Origin: Phycisphaerae bacterium
GTDB taxonomy: Bacteria > Planctomycetota > Phycisphaerae > SM23-33
Direction: 5' to 3'
NCBI GenBank assembly: GCA_030745875.1
Contig: JASLNT010000057.1
Span: 62,001 to 126,000 of the forward strand
Length of the DNA: 64,000 nt
Positions 45,701 through 53,723 of this stretch are shown in pieces. Positions within the stretch are counted from its first letter, which is position 1. The number at the start of each line of letters is the position of its first letter. The translations under genes were made by a program, and so were the position numbers. Under the pieces are notes generated by a model. The model had not been told where the DNA came from. It was given only the letters and a program-made list of their open reading frames with translations, and made no database searches.

Positions 45701-46632
45701 TGATCAAGAAGGATCCTCCGGTCGACCTGACCGACTCGCTGACAATGCTCGGTACGAACGAGTATCCGATATATCTCGTCAGGGGCGGTTCGGAGGGAGC
45801 GATCTTCGAAGGCGGCGTGGGCGCGATGGGCCCGGTGCTGGAGAGGCAGCTGGCTCAGCTGGAAATCACCGCCGATTACGTCAAGCAGATATTCGTCACC
45901 CACGCGCACCCGGACCACGTAATGGCGGTCCCCGCGCTGAAGAAGATGTTCCCCGAGGCGCTGGTGTGCGCGTCGAAACCGGCAGCGGGCGTGCTGCAGG
46001 TCGACAAGGCGATCGGATTCTTCGCCAAAGTCGATGGAATAATCACCGAATCGCTGCGGAAGTCCGGGTCGATCGATCCCGACGATGCGCCCGAACCGCT
46101 TGAAGAAATGCGGATTCCGGTCGACACGTACCAGGCCGACGGCGACATAGTGGTTATCGGCGATGTGGAGTACAACGTCCTGTTCACGCCCGGACACAGC
46201 GACTGCAGCCTGAGTTTCCACAATCCGTCGGACGGAACGCTGATTATCTCCGACGCCACCGGATACTACCTGCCCGATGATTTCTGGTGGCCTAACTACT
46301 TCGCGCACTATGGCGAGTATGTCGACTCGATCAAACGCCTGTCGACGCTGGAAGCCGAAGTGCTCTGCCTGTCTCACAATGCGGCGATCGTGGGCGCTGA
46401 TGACATCAAAGCCTACTTCCAAGGCGCGCTGGAGGCGACCGAAGCCTATCACAAACGCATAATCGACGAAGTCCGCGCCGGTAAGTCAGTGCGTGAAATC
46501 GCCGGTCAACTCGGTGAAGAAGTGTTCGCCAGGACTCAGCTCATGCCCATTGAATTCTTCCAGAAGAACGCCAGTTTGCTCGTGAAACAGTCGATGGAAT
46601 ATGAAGAGATCGCCCCCGCCGAGCAAAGCTAA
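45700..46632 (+). CDS. metallo-beta-lactamase fold hydrolase of the CoA operon
   Basis: The 310-residue cytoplasmic protein has THAHPDHVMA (about 67-76), FTPGHSDCS, an Asp in IISDATGYY and a late LSHNAAI His, so the two-metal site is complete. It is only distantly similar to the metallo-hydrolase at 1148-2125. Its place after the reductase/activase pair suggests a CoA-thioester or ring-opening hydrolase, filling the role that 6-oxocyclohexenecarbonyl-CoA hydrolase has in known pathways; that is inference. It lies between the activase (1-base overlap) and the KAS III-like gene. Confidence 0.82.
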   Translation: MIKKDPPVDLTDSLTMLGTNEYPIYLVRGGSEGAIFEGGVGAMGPVLERQLAQLEITADYVKQIFVTHAHPDHVMAVPALKKMFPEALVCASKPAAGVLQVDKAIGFFAKVDGIITESLRKSGSIDPDDAPEPLEEMRIPVDTYQADGDIVVIGDVEYNVLFTPGHSDCSLSFHNPSDGTLIISDATGYYLPDDFWWPNYFAHYGEYVDSIKRLSTLEAEVLCLSHNAAIVGADDIKAYFQGALEATEAYHKRIIDEVRAGKSVREIAGQLGEEVFARTQLMPIEFFQKNASLLVKQSMEYEEIAPAEQS

Positions 46633-46657
46633 CCACACCCAACCGCCGGAGAACGCT

Positions 46658-47659
46658 ATGATAAGCTCACGAATTCTGGGAACCGGGCATTTCACGCCCG
46701 ACAACGTCGTCACTAACTTCGACCTCGAAAAGGTGATGAACACCAACAACGAATTCATCGTTACGCGGACGGGCGTTAAGGAAAGACGGCACGCCGCCGC
46801 CGACGTAAGCGCATCGGATCTGGGCGTACTGGCCGCAGACGCGGCGATCGAAGACGCGGGCCTGACCGCCGATGATATCGACCTTCTGATCACCAACACG
46901 ATCACCCCCGATCACCACGATCCCGGCTGCGGATTCTTCCTCCAGGCCAAGCTCAATATGCCCGGAATACCGGTGCTGGACATCAAGGCCCAGTGCGCGG
47001 GCCTGATCTACGGGATATCCATCGCCGATCACTTCATCCAGGCAGGCACCTACCGCAACGTGCTGATCGTCTGCGCCGAAGTGCTGTCCAAACGCATCGA
47101 CTGCTCGGACGACGGGCGGAACATCGGGATCCTTCTCGGCGACGGAGCGGGAGCGGCTGTGGTGGGCGTATCCGACGACGAAAACGCCAAAGTGGTCTCG
47201 ACCATCCTTCACGCCGACGGAAGCGGCGCCAAAGCGCTCTACACCGCCGCCCCCGGAACGGGACAGGGGAAGATGGACTTCGTCGATCAAAGCGACGTCG
47301 ACGCCGGACGCGTGCATTTCCGAATGGACGGGAAAACGGTCTACGAAAACGGAGTAGCGGGCATGGCCTCAGCGGCGGCGGAATCGCTCGAAGCCAATGG
47401 GCTCACGCTCGACGACATAGACATTCTCATTCCCCACCAAGCCAACATGCGAATGCTCGAAGCCGTGGTCGAGAAGGTCGGAATCGATATGGGGAAGGTT
47501 TTCGTCAACGTGGAAAGCTACGGAAACATGGCGTCAGCCTGCCTGCCGATCGCCCTTGACCAGGCCCGCAAATCCGGGCGCCTCAACCCGGGCGACACGG
47601 CGCTGCTGGTGGCGTTCGGTTCAGGATTCGTATGGGCCTCAGCGCTGCTGCGGATGTAA
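46658..47659 (+). CDS. beta-ketoacyl synthase III-like (FabH-type) enzyme
   Basis: The 333-residue thiolase-fold protein has the complete KAS III triad: C113 in IKAQCAGL, His in LIPHQANMRM, and Asn in VESYGNMAS, and it ends with LVAFGSGFVWASALLRM. FabH condenses acetyl-CoA with malonyl-ACP; related enzymes make or transfer other acyl groups or act as acyl-CoA hydrolases. Being the last gene of a CoA-catabolic operon, it is unlikely to be the housekeeping fabH. The start at 46658 has GGAG 6 bases upstream. A second, broken copy of its 3' end lies 1 kb downstream. Confidence 0.88.
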   Translation: MISSRILGTGHFTPDNVVTNFDLEKVMNTNNEFIVTRTGVKERRHAAADVSASDLGVLAADAAIEDAGLTADDIDLLITNTITPDHHDPGCGFFLQAKLNMPGIPVLDIKAQCAGLIYGISIADHFIQAGTYRNVLIVCAEVLSKRIDCSDDGRNIGILLGDGAGAAVVGVSDDENAKVVSTILHADGSGAKALYTAAPGTGQGKMDFVDQSDVDAGRVHFRMDGKTVYENGVAGMASAAAESLEANGLTLDDIDILIPHQANMRMLEAVVEKVGIDMGKVFVNVESYGNMASACLPIALDQARKSGRLNPGDTALLVAFGSGFVWASALLRM

Positions 47660-47680
47660 CGGCGTCATTCACCACCGAGT

Positions 47681-48580
47681 TCATCGAGCCGGCTGAGTTG
47701 TAGGCTGATGCCCGAGCTTCGGATCCGCGCCATGCTTCAGGAGCAGATTCCGGATATGCTCGTGGCGAGCCATGCTCAGTGGCGAACCATCTCCTGCGTT
47801 AAGTACGTTCACCTTGGCGCCTTTTTCGATTAACAACTCGACGATCTCCGCATCGCCGACCATCACTGCCCAATATATGGGCCTCCACAAACTGTACAAT
47901 TGCTGTAAATTCGGGTCCGCCCCCGCTTGGAGCAATCGGCGAACCTCTTGGATGTCTTTGCTGCGAATCGCTTCGTTGAGAAGTTCGCTCTTCGACGGCG
48001 GCAACTGCTTCAGGCGTTTCTCAACGTACTCCTTCAGGGCATGACGGGCTGCCTGGTCTTTCTCTGGTTGATTTATTATCTGGGCGGGATATGCCATAGA
48101 GTTAAGGTCTTCCCGCTCTATATCAGGCGAAGCCTTGCGCATACGCAGGACCTTGGGGGGCGGAGAAAGACCGTCCAGAAAATCGATACTATCCCAGGGA
48201 GCGATTTGCCATCCGCCGGCGTAGATATGCCCGGCCACTACGGGATAAACGTACGTCCCGTAAGGATTCTCAAACCGAAAAGACCAAATCGGAAGGTAAA
48301 GCCAATAGAATTCGCTACAGCGCGTGCCGATCTTCAGCGGAACTTCCGCCCGCCCGTCCTTGATTGGGTAGAGCCGAAACATCCTGTCATTTGCCCGGTA
48401 GAAGCTATGCAGCATCAGAAAACCGTCTTTGATCGGCCTGTCGTGCTGGTCCACGATATGATACGTGTGGCCATAGCCGGGGGCATTAAGCGGGACAGTT
48501 GGTATGATGAAGACGCACCCGCCCAACGTCCACAACATCATGCCGCCAAGAGCGAAGCTGATTATCCTAAGACAGCCCAT
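47681..48580 (-). CDS. ankyrin-repeat lipoprotein
   Basis: The 299-residue product has a lipoprotein signal (LGGC, Cys 22), a beta-rich middle region of unknown family (about 35-170), a charged linker and at least three ankyrin repeats at the C-terminus (about 200-290; EVRRLLQAGADPN, EIVELLIEKGAKVN, RNLLLKHGADPK). It should be membrane-anchored and bind a protein partner. It is convergent with the KAS III-like gene, with 21 bases between them, and lies between that gene and the broken copy of its 3' end, so a local rearrangement involved this stretch. Confidence 0.82.
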   Translation of the reverse strand: MGCLRIISFALGGMMLWTLGGCVFIIPTVPLNAPGYGHTYHIVDQHDRPIKDGFLMLHSFYRANDRMFRLYPIKDGRAEVPLKIGTRCSEFYWLYLPIWSFRFENPYGTYVYPVVAGHIYAGGWQIAPWDSIDFLDGLSPPPKVLRMRKASPDIEREDLNSMAYPAQIINQPEKDQAARHALKEYVEKRLKQLPPSKSELLNEAIRSKDIQEVRRLLQAGADPNLQQLYSLWRPIYWAVMVGDAEIVELLIEKGAKVNVLNAGDGSPLSMARHEHIRNLLLKHGADPKLGHQPTTQPAR

Positions 48581-48648
48581 CGCAAGCTCCCCGTCACACC
48601 GAACACGAGTCTATCGTATTTGTCTCAATAAGGAAAGACTCTGGAGAT

Positions 48649-48717
48649 ATGGACACGCCTATAGTGGCGGCATTCGGATCAGGCTTCGTATGGGGCTCGG
48701 CGCTGGTGCGGATGTAA
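48649..48717 (+). pseudogene. duplicated 3' remnant of the KAS III-like gene
   Basis: Twenty-two codons and a TAA encode a segment ending FGSGFVWGSALVRM, against FGSGFVWASALLRM at the end of the intact gene (47659). Gly-Asp/Asp-Thr residues and the stop position correspond. No upstream part of the gene is present, so it is a remnant of a duplication or recombination that also surrounds the ankyrin lipoprotein. Confidence 0.75.
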
Positions 48718-48746
48718 AGATGCGGCCCTGCTGTTGGCGTTGATTA

Positions 48747-48837
48747 GAGGGCCGAAGGCCTGACGCGATGGTAGCCGGGCCCGGAAGGGCCCGGAACATG
48801 TCTCCTAATACCCCAGAGCCCCGAAGGGGCGACAGAA
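48747..48837. repeat. left inverted arm of a three-hairpin REP-type element
   Basis: Three hairpins in a row: A, GGGCCGAAGGCC followed by TGACGCG (48749-48767); B, CCGGGCCC-GGAA-GGGCCCGG (48775-48794); C, GCCCC-GAA-GGGGC followed by GACAGAA (48818-48837). The same order is found inverted on the other side of the transposase remnant and again near 62.1-62.4 kb. Confidence 0.8.
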
Positions 48838-48838
48838 T

Positions 48839-49282
48839 CTATCGAATATACTTAGGGTCGTATTCGACACCATGCCTTTCGAGCAACTGGATCAGTTCCT
48901 CCTGAAAGCTCATTTTGCGATGATGAGTCTCCTGATTGCAAATGTACGATAAGACCGATTCCTTTACGCTGGCTGAAACGGTGAACGCGCTGTAACCGTC
49001 TTGCCAACTGAAGTCTCGCATATCGTCGAATGTATCGTGGATCCATTTGCTGCAGTTGGATTTCACCGTTCCCACAAACTGAGACAGGGCGATGGTGGGT
49101 CCGACTACAGCGGCGATATGAAGATGATCGCAAACGCCGTTTACCCTCAGCGGGATTCCTTCGTGATTGCGGATAATGCCCGCGATGTATTTGCAGATTC
49201 TATCGAGCCGATCGGCGCTTAGAAACTCTCACCGTTCTTTGGTCGAGAACACTATGTGATAAATAAGTTGCGTGTAAGACAC
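48839..49282 (-). pseudogene. REP-associated tyrosine transposase (IS200/IS605-like), nonsense-inactivated
   Basis: From a GTG at 49282 (GGGAG site upstream) the frame encodes a 147-codon RAYT/TnpA-type protein: SYTQLIYHIVFSTKER, then CDHLHIAA with the HUH metal-binding histidines, a WIHDTF segment and the late SYICNQETHHRKMSFQEE containing the likely catalytic Tyr. Codon 18 is TGA (49229-49231), exactly where family members read on; the rest is in frame. A single C-to-T change of CGA would explain it. Reinitiation downstream would lose the N-terminal strand, so it is probably inactive. It sits precisely between inverted REP-type arms. Confidence 0.8.
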
Positions 49283-49296
49283 CGGTTCTCCCGCCT

Positions 49297-49386
49297 TTCT
49301 GTCACCCCTTCGGGGCTCTGTTTTCTATAGAGCATGATTCCGGGGGCTTCCGCCCCCGGCCAAGGTCGCGTCAGGCCTTCGGCCCG
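49297..49386. repeat. right inverted arm of the three-hairpin REP-type element
   Basis: Mirror image of the left arm: C' with CCCC-TTC-GGGG (49305-49315), B' CCGGGGGC-TTCC-GCCCCCGG (49340-49359) and A' CGTCAGGCCTTCGGCCC (49369-49385). Base changes in B' are compensated on both sides of the stem, so pairing rather than sequence is conserved. Confidence 0.8.
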
Positions 49387-49466
49387 GACGACGCCGGACG
49401 GCGACAACACATTCGCTACTACGAATCCGTCCAGCATTTATTCTTCCTGTGCCGCGGTCCCCGCGT

Positions 49467-49496
49467 CTACTACTACTACTTCTTCTTCTTCTTCTT
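49467..49496. repeat. trinucleotide repeat across a stop codon
   Basis: On the minus strand six AAG codons are followed by four TAG triplets. The first TAG ends the acyl-CoA ligase gene, giving it a six-lysine tail and three spare stop codons. Confidence 0.9.
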
Positions 49497-51059
49497 GCCC
49501 TCTTTCGCGGCCTGTTGGCGGAGTTTGTATCTTTGGATTTTTCCTGTCGCTGTCTTGGGCAGGTCTTCTACGAAGATAACCGACCGCGGGTACTTGTGCG
49601 GGGCGGTGTTCTTCTTTACGAACGTCTGCAGCTCGCGCACCAATTCGTCGGACGGGTCGTGCCCGTCTTTCAACACCACGTAGGCTCGGGGTTTCAGCAG
49701 GCCTTCTTCGTCGGCGACTCCCACCACTCCGCTTTCGAGGACCGCGGGGTGGTCGATCAGGATCGACTCCACGTCCGCCGGCCAGACCGCCTGTCCGGAG
49801 ACTTTCATCATGTCGTCGGTCCTGCCTGCGTACCAGAAGAACCCTTCTTCATCGAGGCTGAACTTGTCGTGCGTGTTGATCCACTCTCCGCAGAACGTCG
49901 TCTTTGTCTGCTCGTGCTTGTTCCAGTATCCGTTGGCGATCGAGTCGCCCTTGATGAACAGCGTGCCTTCTGCGCCGATGGGAGCTTCCTTGTCGTCGTC
50001 TCCGATGATCTTGGCTTCGTATCCTTCGACGATCTGTCCGGTCGATCCGGATTTGACCGCGCCGGGTCGGTTTGAGATGAAGATATGCAGAATCTCGGTC
50101 GATCCGATTCCGTCGTAGATATGCACGCCGAACCGGTCGAGCCACTTGTCGTACAGCGGTTTGGGCAGCGGTTCGCCCGCGGATATGCACATCCGCACAT
50201 TACCCAGCGATGTCCTGTCGGTCTGCTCGGCCAGGTGCAGCATCGCCGCATAACTCGTCGGAACACCGTAATAGACCGTGGGCTGATACTTGTCGATCGT
50301 GTCGTAGGTGGTTTGCGGGGTGGGGCGCCCGGGCAGGAGGACTGCCGTCCCTCCGGTTCGCAGCGGGAAGTAAAGACCGTTGCCCAGACCGTATGCGAAG
50401 AACAGTTTGGCGATCGAGAACGAAGTGTCCGATTCCCGCACGCCGATGGTGTCGCGAGCGTAAAGATCCGCTTCGACGATCATATCGTGGTGCAGGTGGA
50501 TCGCGCCTTTGGGGAATCCGGTCGTGCCCGAACTGTACAACCAGAACGCAGCGTCATCCTTGCTTGTCTCGACGGCTTCGAGTTCGGGTGAAGCGTCGGC
50601 CATCAGCTTGCTCATCACCAGCGGAGCGTCGTGATCATCACCGGCTACGATGATGTGTTCGAGATGCTTGAGATGTCCTCTGATTTCCATTATGTGTCCC
50701 AGCAGGGACGGATGGACGACCAGCACGTGGGCCCGCGAATCGTTAAGGAGGTACTCGTAATCCTTGGGCATCAGGATCGTGTTCATCGGGATCGCGACGG
50801 CGCCGACTTTGATCGCCCCGAAAAACGCATATACGCAGTCGGGATTATCGGGCATGAGGATAGCGACCCGTTGTTCGATCCGTATGCCCAGATTGAGCAG
50901 CGCATTACCCATGCGATTCACATTCTCGGCCAGTTGGTCGTAAGTGACGGTTTCATCTTCACATAGAATTGCAGGCTTCCCGCCGCGACCGGCGGCGATA
51001 TTGTCGTCGATGAAAACCGATGCGGCGTTCAGGCGTTCGGGAAATTCCATAACAGGCAT
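49476..51059 (-). CDS. benzoate-CoA-ligase-like acyl-CoA synthetase
   Basis: The 527-residue adenylate-forming enzyme has the AMP-binding P-loop YSSGTTGFPKGAIH, the YDGIGSTEIL motif, the ...RTDDMMKVSGQAVWP hinge and the catalytic Lys in LPKTATGKIQRYKL. Its N-terminal 'FPERLNAASVFIDDNIAAGRG' opening and overall length fit the benzoate-CoA ligase family, which activates aromatic acids with ATP and CoA. This would feed the CoA-dependent operon upstream and the Pad-like operon. The tail is KEG plus six Lys, from a trinucleotide repeat. An AAGGAG site precedes the ATG. Other aryl or alkyl acids are possible. Confidence 0.82.
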   Translation of the reverse strand: MPVMEFPERLNAASVFIDDNIAAGRGGKPAILCEDETVTYDQLAENVNRMGNALLNLGIRIEQRVAILMPDNPDCVYAFFGAIKVGAVAIPMNTILMPKDYEYLLNDSRAHVLVVHPSLLGHIMEIRGHLKHLEHIIVAGDDHDAPLVMSKLMADASPELEAVETSKDDAAFWLYSSGTTGFPKGAIHLHHDMIVEADLYARDTIGVRESDTSFSIAKLFFAYGLGNGLYFPLRTGGTAVLLPGRPTPQTTYDTIDKYQPTVYYGVPTSYAAMLHLAEQTDRTSLGNVRMCISAGEPLPKPLYDKWLDRFGVHIYDGIGSTEILHIFISNRPGAVKSGSTGQIVEGYEAKIIGDDDKEAPIGAEGTLFIKGDSIANGYWNKHEQTKTTFCGEWINTHDKFSLDEEGFFWYAGRTDDMMKVSGQAVWPADVESILIDHPAVLESGVVGVADEEGLLKPRAYVVLKDGHDPSDELVRELQTFVKKNTAPHKYPRSVIFVEDLPKTATGKIQRYKLRQQAAKEGKKKKKK

Positions 51060-51358
51060 ATCATCTCCTTCGCATTAAGACGAATCGCCATTTTAAGGGT
51101 TATTCGAGTTTCTGGCAAGGGAAAGGATGCGATTGACGGTCATGTGGCCCGGAGGGCGAACCAGCCCGCAGATCGCCCCCTGGGGTTTTGTCGGGTCCGA
51201 AGAACTCAACAACATGAGCGAGTGCTCGAAGGTGTCGCATGAGGGATTCTAATGAAGTTGCTCTGATCTGATCAAACCGCGTCTTGACCGGCGCTGGCGC
51301 TGCGGCGACAATTGTCTTCAGTTTTTCAGACAATCCAACCCCTTTAAGAGGTCAAACC
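51060..51358. other. divergent intergenic region (299 bases)
   Basis: The gap holds the ribosome sites of the ligase (minus) and the sulfatase (plus). A minus-strand 77-codon frame with a TTG start (51100-51333) has no ribosome site or recognised family and is not annotated as a gene. No clear promoter or hairpin was found. Confidence 0.4.
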
Positions 51359-52750
51359 ATGATTTCCAGCAGGAGAGAGTTTCTAAAGACCATCGGCGCC
51401 GCTGCGGCTGCGATAGCGATTCGCCCCAGCGCCTCCACCGCCGCCCAACCCGCCGCTAAACCGAACGTTCTGCTGATCTTCACCGACGATCAGGGCACGC
51501 TGGACGCCAACTGCTACGGTTCGAAGGATCTTTACACGCCTGCGATGGACGAACTGGCGGCGACCGGAGTGCGATTCACCCAGGCCTACTCCCACACCGT
51601 CTGCTGCCCGGCCAGGGCGCTGCTGATGACCGGAAGGCATCCGCAACGGTCCAGCGTGAACATGTGGACCCAGGGCGACGCCAAAGCCAAAAAGGGCATC
51701 AACATGTACAAAGAGGAGGTCACAATCGCCGAGCACCTCCAATCCGCAGGATATCGCACGGGACTGTTTGGCAAGTGGCATCTTGGGGCGCATCTGGAGT
51801 TCGGACCCACCAAGCAGGGTTTCGACGAATTCTTCGGGCTGCGGGGCGGATTTATCGACAACTACAATCATTACTTCCTTCACGGACGCGGTTTCCACGA
51901 CCTGTACGAGGGCACAAAGGAAGTTTTCGCAAAAGGCGAGTACTTCCCGGACCTGATCACCGCACGCGCGCTGAAATTCATCGAAAAGAACAAAGACCGC
52001 CCGTTCTTTATGTACCTTGCGTTCAATATTCCGCACTATCCCGAGCAGGCCGACAAGAAGTTCGACGAGCGTTACAAGGATCTGAAAATGCCCCGCCAGG
52101 CATACGCCAAAATGATCTCAACCGTAGACGATCGGATCGGTCTGGTGCTGGGCAAGTTGAAGGAACTGAAGATCAGGGACAATACGATCGTCGTTTTCAT
52201 GTCCGATAACGGTCACTCGCGCGAGCGGAATGCGATTCGCGTTGACAACCATACCAGCGGTCTGGCCAAGGGAACGAAATACGGAGCCAACGGAGGCGGA
52301 GGAAACACGGGCAAATGGATCGGCGCCAAAGGCTCGTTCCAGGAAGGCGGAATCCGCGTGCCTGCGATTATCTCTTATCCCCGAGCTTTGCCCAAAGGCA
52401 AGGTGCGCGACCAGGCGATCACCGCCGCCGACTGGTACCCGACAATCTCCGACCTTTGCGGTCTGGACCAGCCCAAAGTCAAACTCGACGGGCAAAGCCT
52501 GCTGAAGATCATCAAGTCGGCAGACGAACCGACCCACCACAAGGTGATGCACTGGCAGTGGGGCGGAAAATGGGCCGTGCGCGAAGGCGACTGGAAGTTG
52601 ATTGGCAACGGGGCGCGAGGGAGATCCCTGGGCAACCTGTCGGGCGACAAGCCCGAACAGGAGAACTTCCTCAAGACGAAACCGGAAATCGCCAAACGCC
52701 TTCTGGCCCTTCACCTTGAATGGGTTAAGGAGGTCACGCCGAAGAAGTAG
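51359..52750 (+). CDS. Tat-exported arylsulfatase-type sulfatase
   Basis: The start at 51359 (AAGAGG site upstream) gives 463 residues with a twin-arginine signal SRREFLK followed by an Ala-rich hydrophobic stretch, so it is exported folded. The type I sulfatase signature CCPARALLMTGRHP is present; C82 of C82-x-P-x-R should become formylglycine. The metal-binding FTDDQG, GKWHLG and FMSDNGH motifs complete the active site. It removes sulfate esters from a carbohydrate or other sulfated compound. Maturation needs a formylglycine-generating enzyme; the FGE-type domain in this window is exported and fused, so it is not an obvious partner. Confidence 0.92.
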   Translation: MISSRREFLKTIGAAAAAIAIRPSASTAAQPAAKPNVLLIFTDDQGTLDANCYGSKDLYTPAMDELAATGVRFTQAYSHTVCCPARALLMTGRHPQRSSVNMWTQGDAKAKKGINMYKEEVTIAEHLQSAGYRTGLFGKWHLGAHLEFGPTKQGFDEFFGLRGGFIDNYNHYFLHGRGFHDLYEGTKEVFAKGEYFPDLITARALKFIEKNKDRPFFMYLAFNIPHYPEQADKKFDERYKDLKMPRQAYAKMISTVDDRIGLVLGKLKELKIRDNTIVVFMSDNGHSRERNAIRVDNHTSGLAKGTKYGANGGGGNTGKWIGAKGSFQEGGIRVPAIISYPRALPKGKVRDQAITAADWYPTISDLCGLDQPKVKLDGQSLLKIIKSADEPTHHKVMHWQWGGKWAVREGDWKLIGNGARGRSLGNLSGDKPEQENFLKTKPEIAKRLLALHLEWVKEVTPKK

Positions 52751-52756
52751 CGCCGG

Positions 52757-53509
52757 TCACACCGGTTTACCGACCGGGGCAAGGTACACCACGAACTCAT
52801 CATCGCCGTCCAGGCCCAGCAGCGAGTCCACTGCATTCTGGTCGTACGCCGCAATCGCGCACGCACCGAACTCGATTGCCTCCGCCGCCAGGTAAAGATT
52901 CTGACATACGTGCCCCGCGTCAAGCAGCATGTTCTTGTGCGACTCCTGCTGATATCGCCACTCACCGCGATACGGAATGCAGCTCCAGAAGAAAACCGCC
53001 GCCCCGCGGGCGACGAATTCCTGCCCGAATGTGGCGGCCGATAAACGCTGAGGTATGTCGTCGGACATTTCGGCGGTCGTCAGCAGTTCGTGCGTGAGCG
53101 GAAGGTATCGATAGATTCCACCGGTCAAACCGGCGACGTGATTGGCGAGAACATAGGTCTCAAACGGGTGCCTCGCTCCCGCCGACGGAGCCGGTCGAAA
53201 CGTGGAGCACTGGTTGGGCCCGACGCGGTCTATGCCCTGGGTGGCCCACAGCAGTAGCGACAGTTCCACGAGTGTGAGCGGCTGGTCGGAGAAGTTGCGA
53301 CGGCTTCGACGGTTTTTCAGGCAGGCGTGGATGTCGGTTTTTCGGACCGCCTGATTGTCGGGTTTGGGCAGCTTGAATATCTTACTTGAAGGTTCATACG
53401 GTTTTTCCAGCGGCGGGTGGGCTACGCCTCCGGCCTGGTCGGACCGGCGGCCGTCCATATCGGCAAACCCTGACTTCATGAACTCTCGTCCTGACTCTAT
53501 CGATTTCAT
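52757..53509 (-). CDS. SagB-type nitroreductase-family dehydrogenase
   Basis: The start at 53509, with GGAG 6 bases upstream, gives 250 residues. The fold is the FMN-binding nitroreductase type: CLKNRRSRRNFSDQPLTL (phosphate-binding Arg/Ser), LLLWATQGI, FRPAPSAGARHPFETYVL, and LDAGHVCQNLYLAAEAIEFG. This matches SagB-like stand-alone dehydrogenases more than classical nitroreductases. SagB enzymes oxidise peptide azolines, but no YcaO or precursor peptide is nearby, so a general flavin oxidoreductase role is more likely. It is convergent with the sulfatase gene, 6 bases apart. Confidence 0.83.
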   Translation of the reverse strand: MKSIESGREFMKSGFADMDGRRSDQAGGVAHPPLEKPYEPSSKIFKLPKPDNQAVRKTDIHACLKNRRSRRNFSDQPLTLVELSLLLWATQGIDRVGPNQCSTFRPAPSAGARHPFETYVLANHVAGLTGGIYRYLPLTHELLTTAEMSDDIPQRLSAATFGQEFVARGAAVFFWSCIPYRGEWRYQQESHKNMLLDAGHVCQNLYLAAEAIEFGACAIAAYDQNAVDSLLGLDGDDEFVVYLAPVGKPV

Positions 53510-53632
53510 CTGTAACTCCGTTCTCGGCGCCATGATGGCATGATGGGGGACGATCGTCAAGCACTCCGGGCGGTCGCCGCGGCCGGAGTGGAGTGTCTCT
53601 CGAGCGACGCTCGCAAATCAGGAATTCAAAGC

Positions 53633-53661
53633 GGGACATTTGTTTCGCATAGCGGTATAAT
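53633..53661 (+). promoter_or_regulatory. promoter of the first tandem secreted paralogue
   Basis: GGGACA (53633-53638), a 17-base spacer and a perfect TATAAT (53656-53661), about 60 bases before the ATG. The segment after the -35 (ACATTTG) is shared with the promoter of the second paralogue. Confidence 0.65.
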
Positions 53662-53723
53662 TCATATGTAGTTGCGGACCCGGTCGCATCCCCGCAGCAC
53701 CAACTTGCTGAGTGAGACTCATC

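Noticed and set aside
49229..49231. TGA at codon 18 of the transposase as selenocysteine or recoded Trp
   Set aside because: TGA is used as a normal stop by many genes in the window, no SECIS-like hairpin follows, and the family has no Cys or Trp expectation there; a nonsense mutation is simpler.
49252..49437. 61-codon minus-strand frame across the right REP-type arm
   Set aside because: Lies over hairpin arms and the transposase start; its sequence is explained by the repeat.
51100..51333. 77-codon minus-strand gene upstream of the ligase
   Set aside because: TTG start, no ribosome site, overlap with the sulfatase leader and no recognised family.
52757..53509. RiPP azoline-forming cluster around the SagB-like gene
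   Set aside because: No YcaO cyclase, precursor peptide or transporter is nearby.
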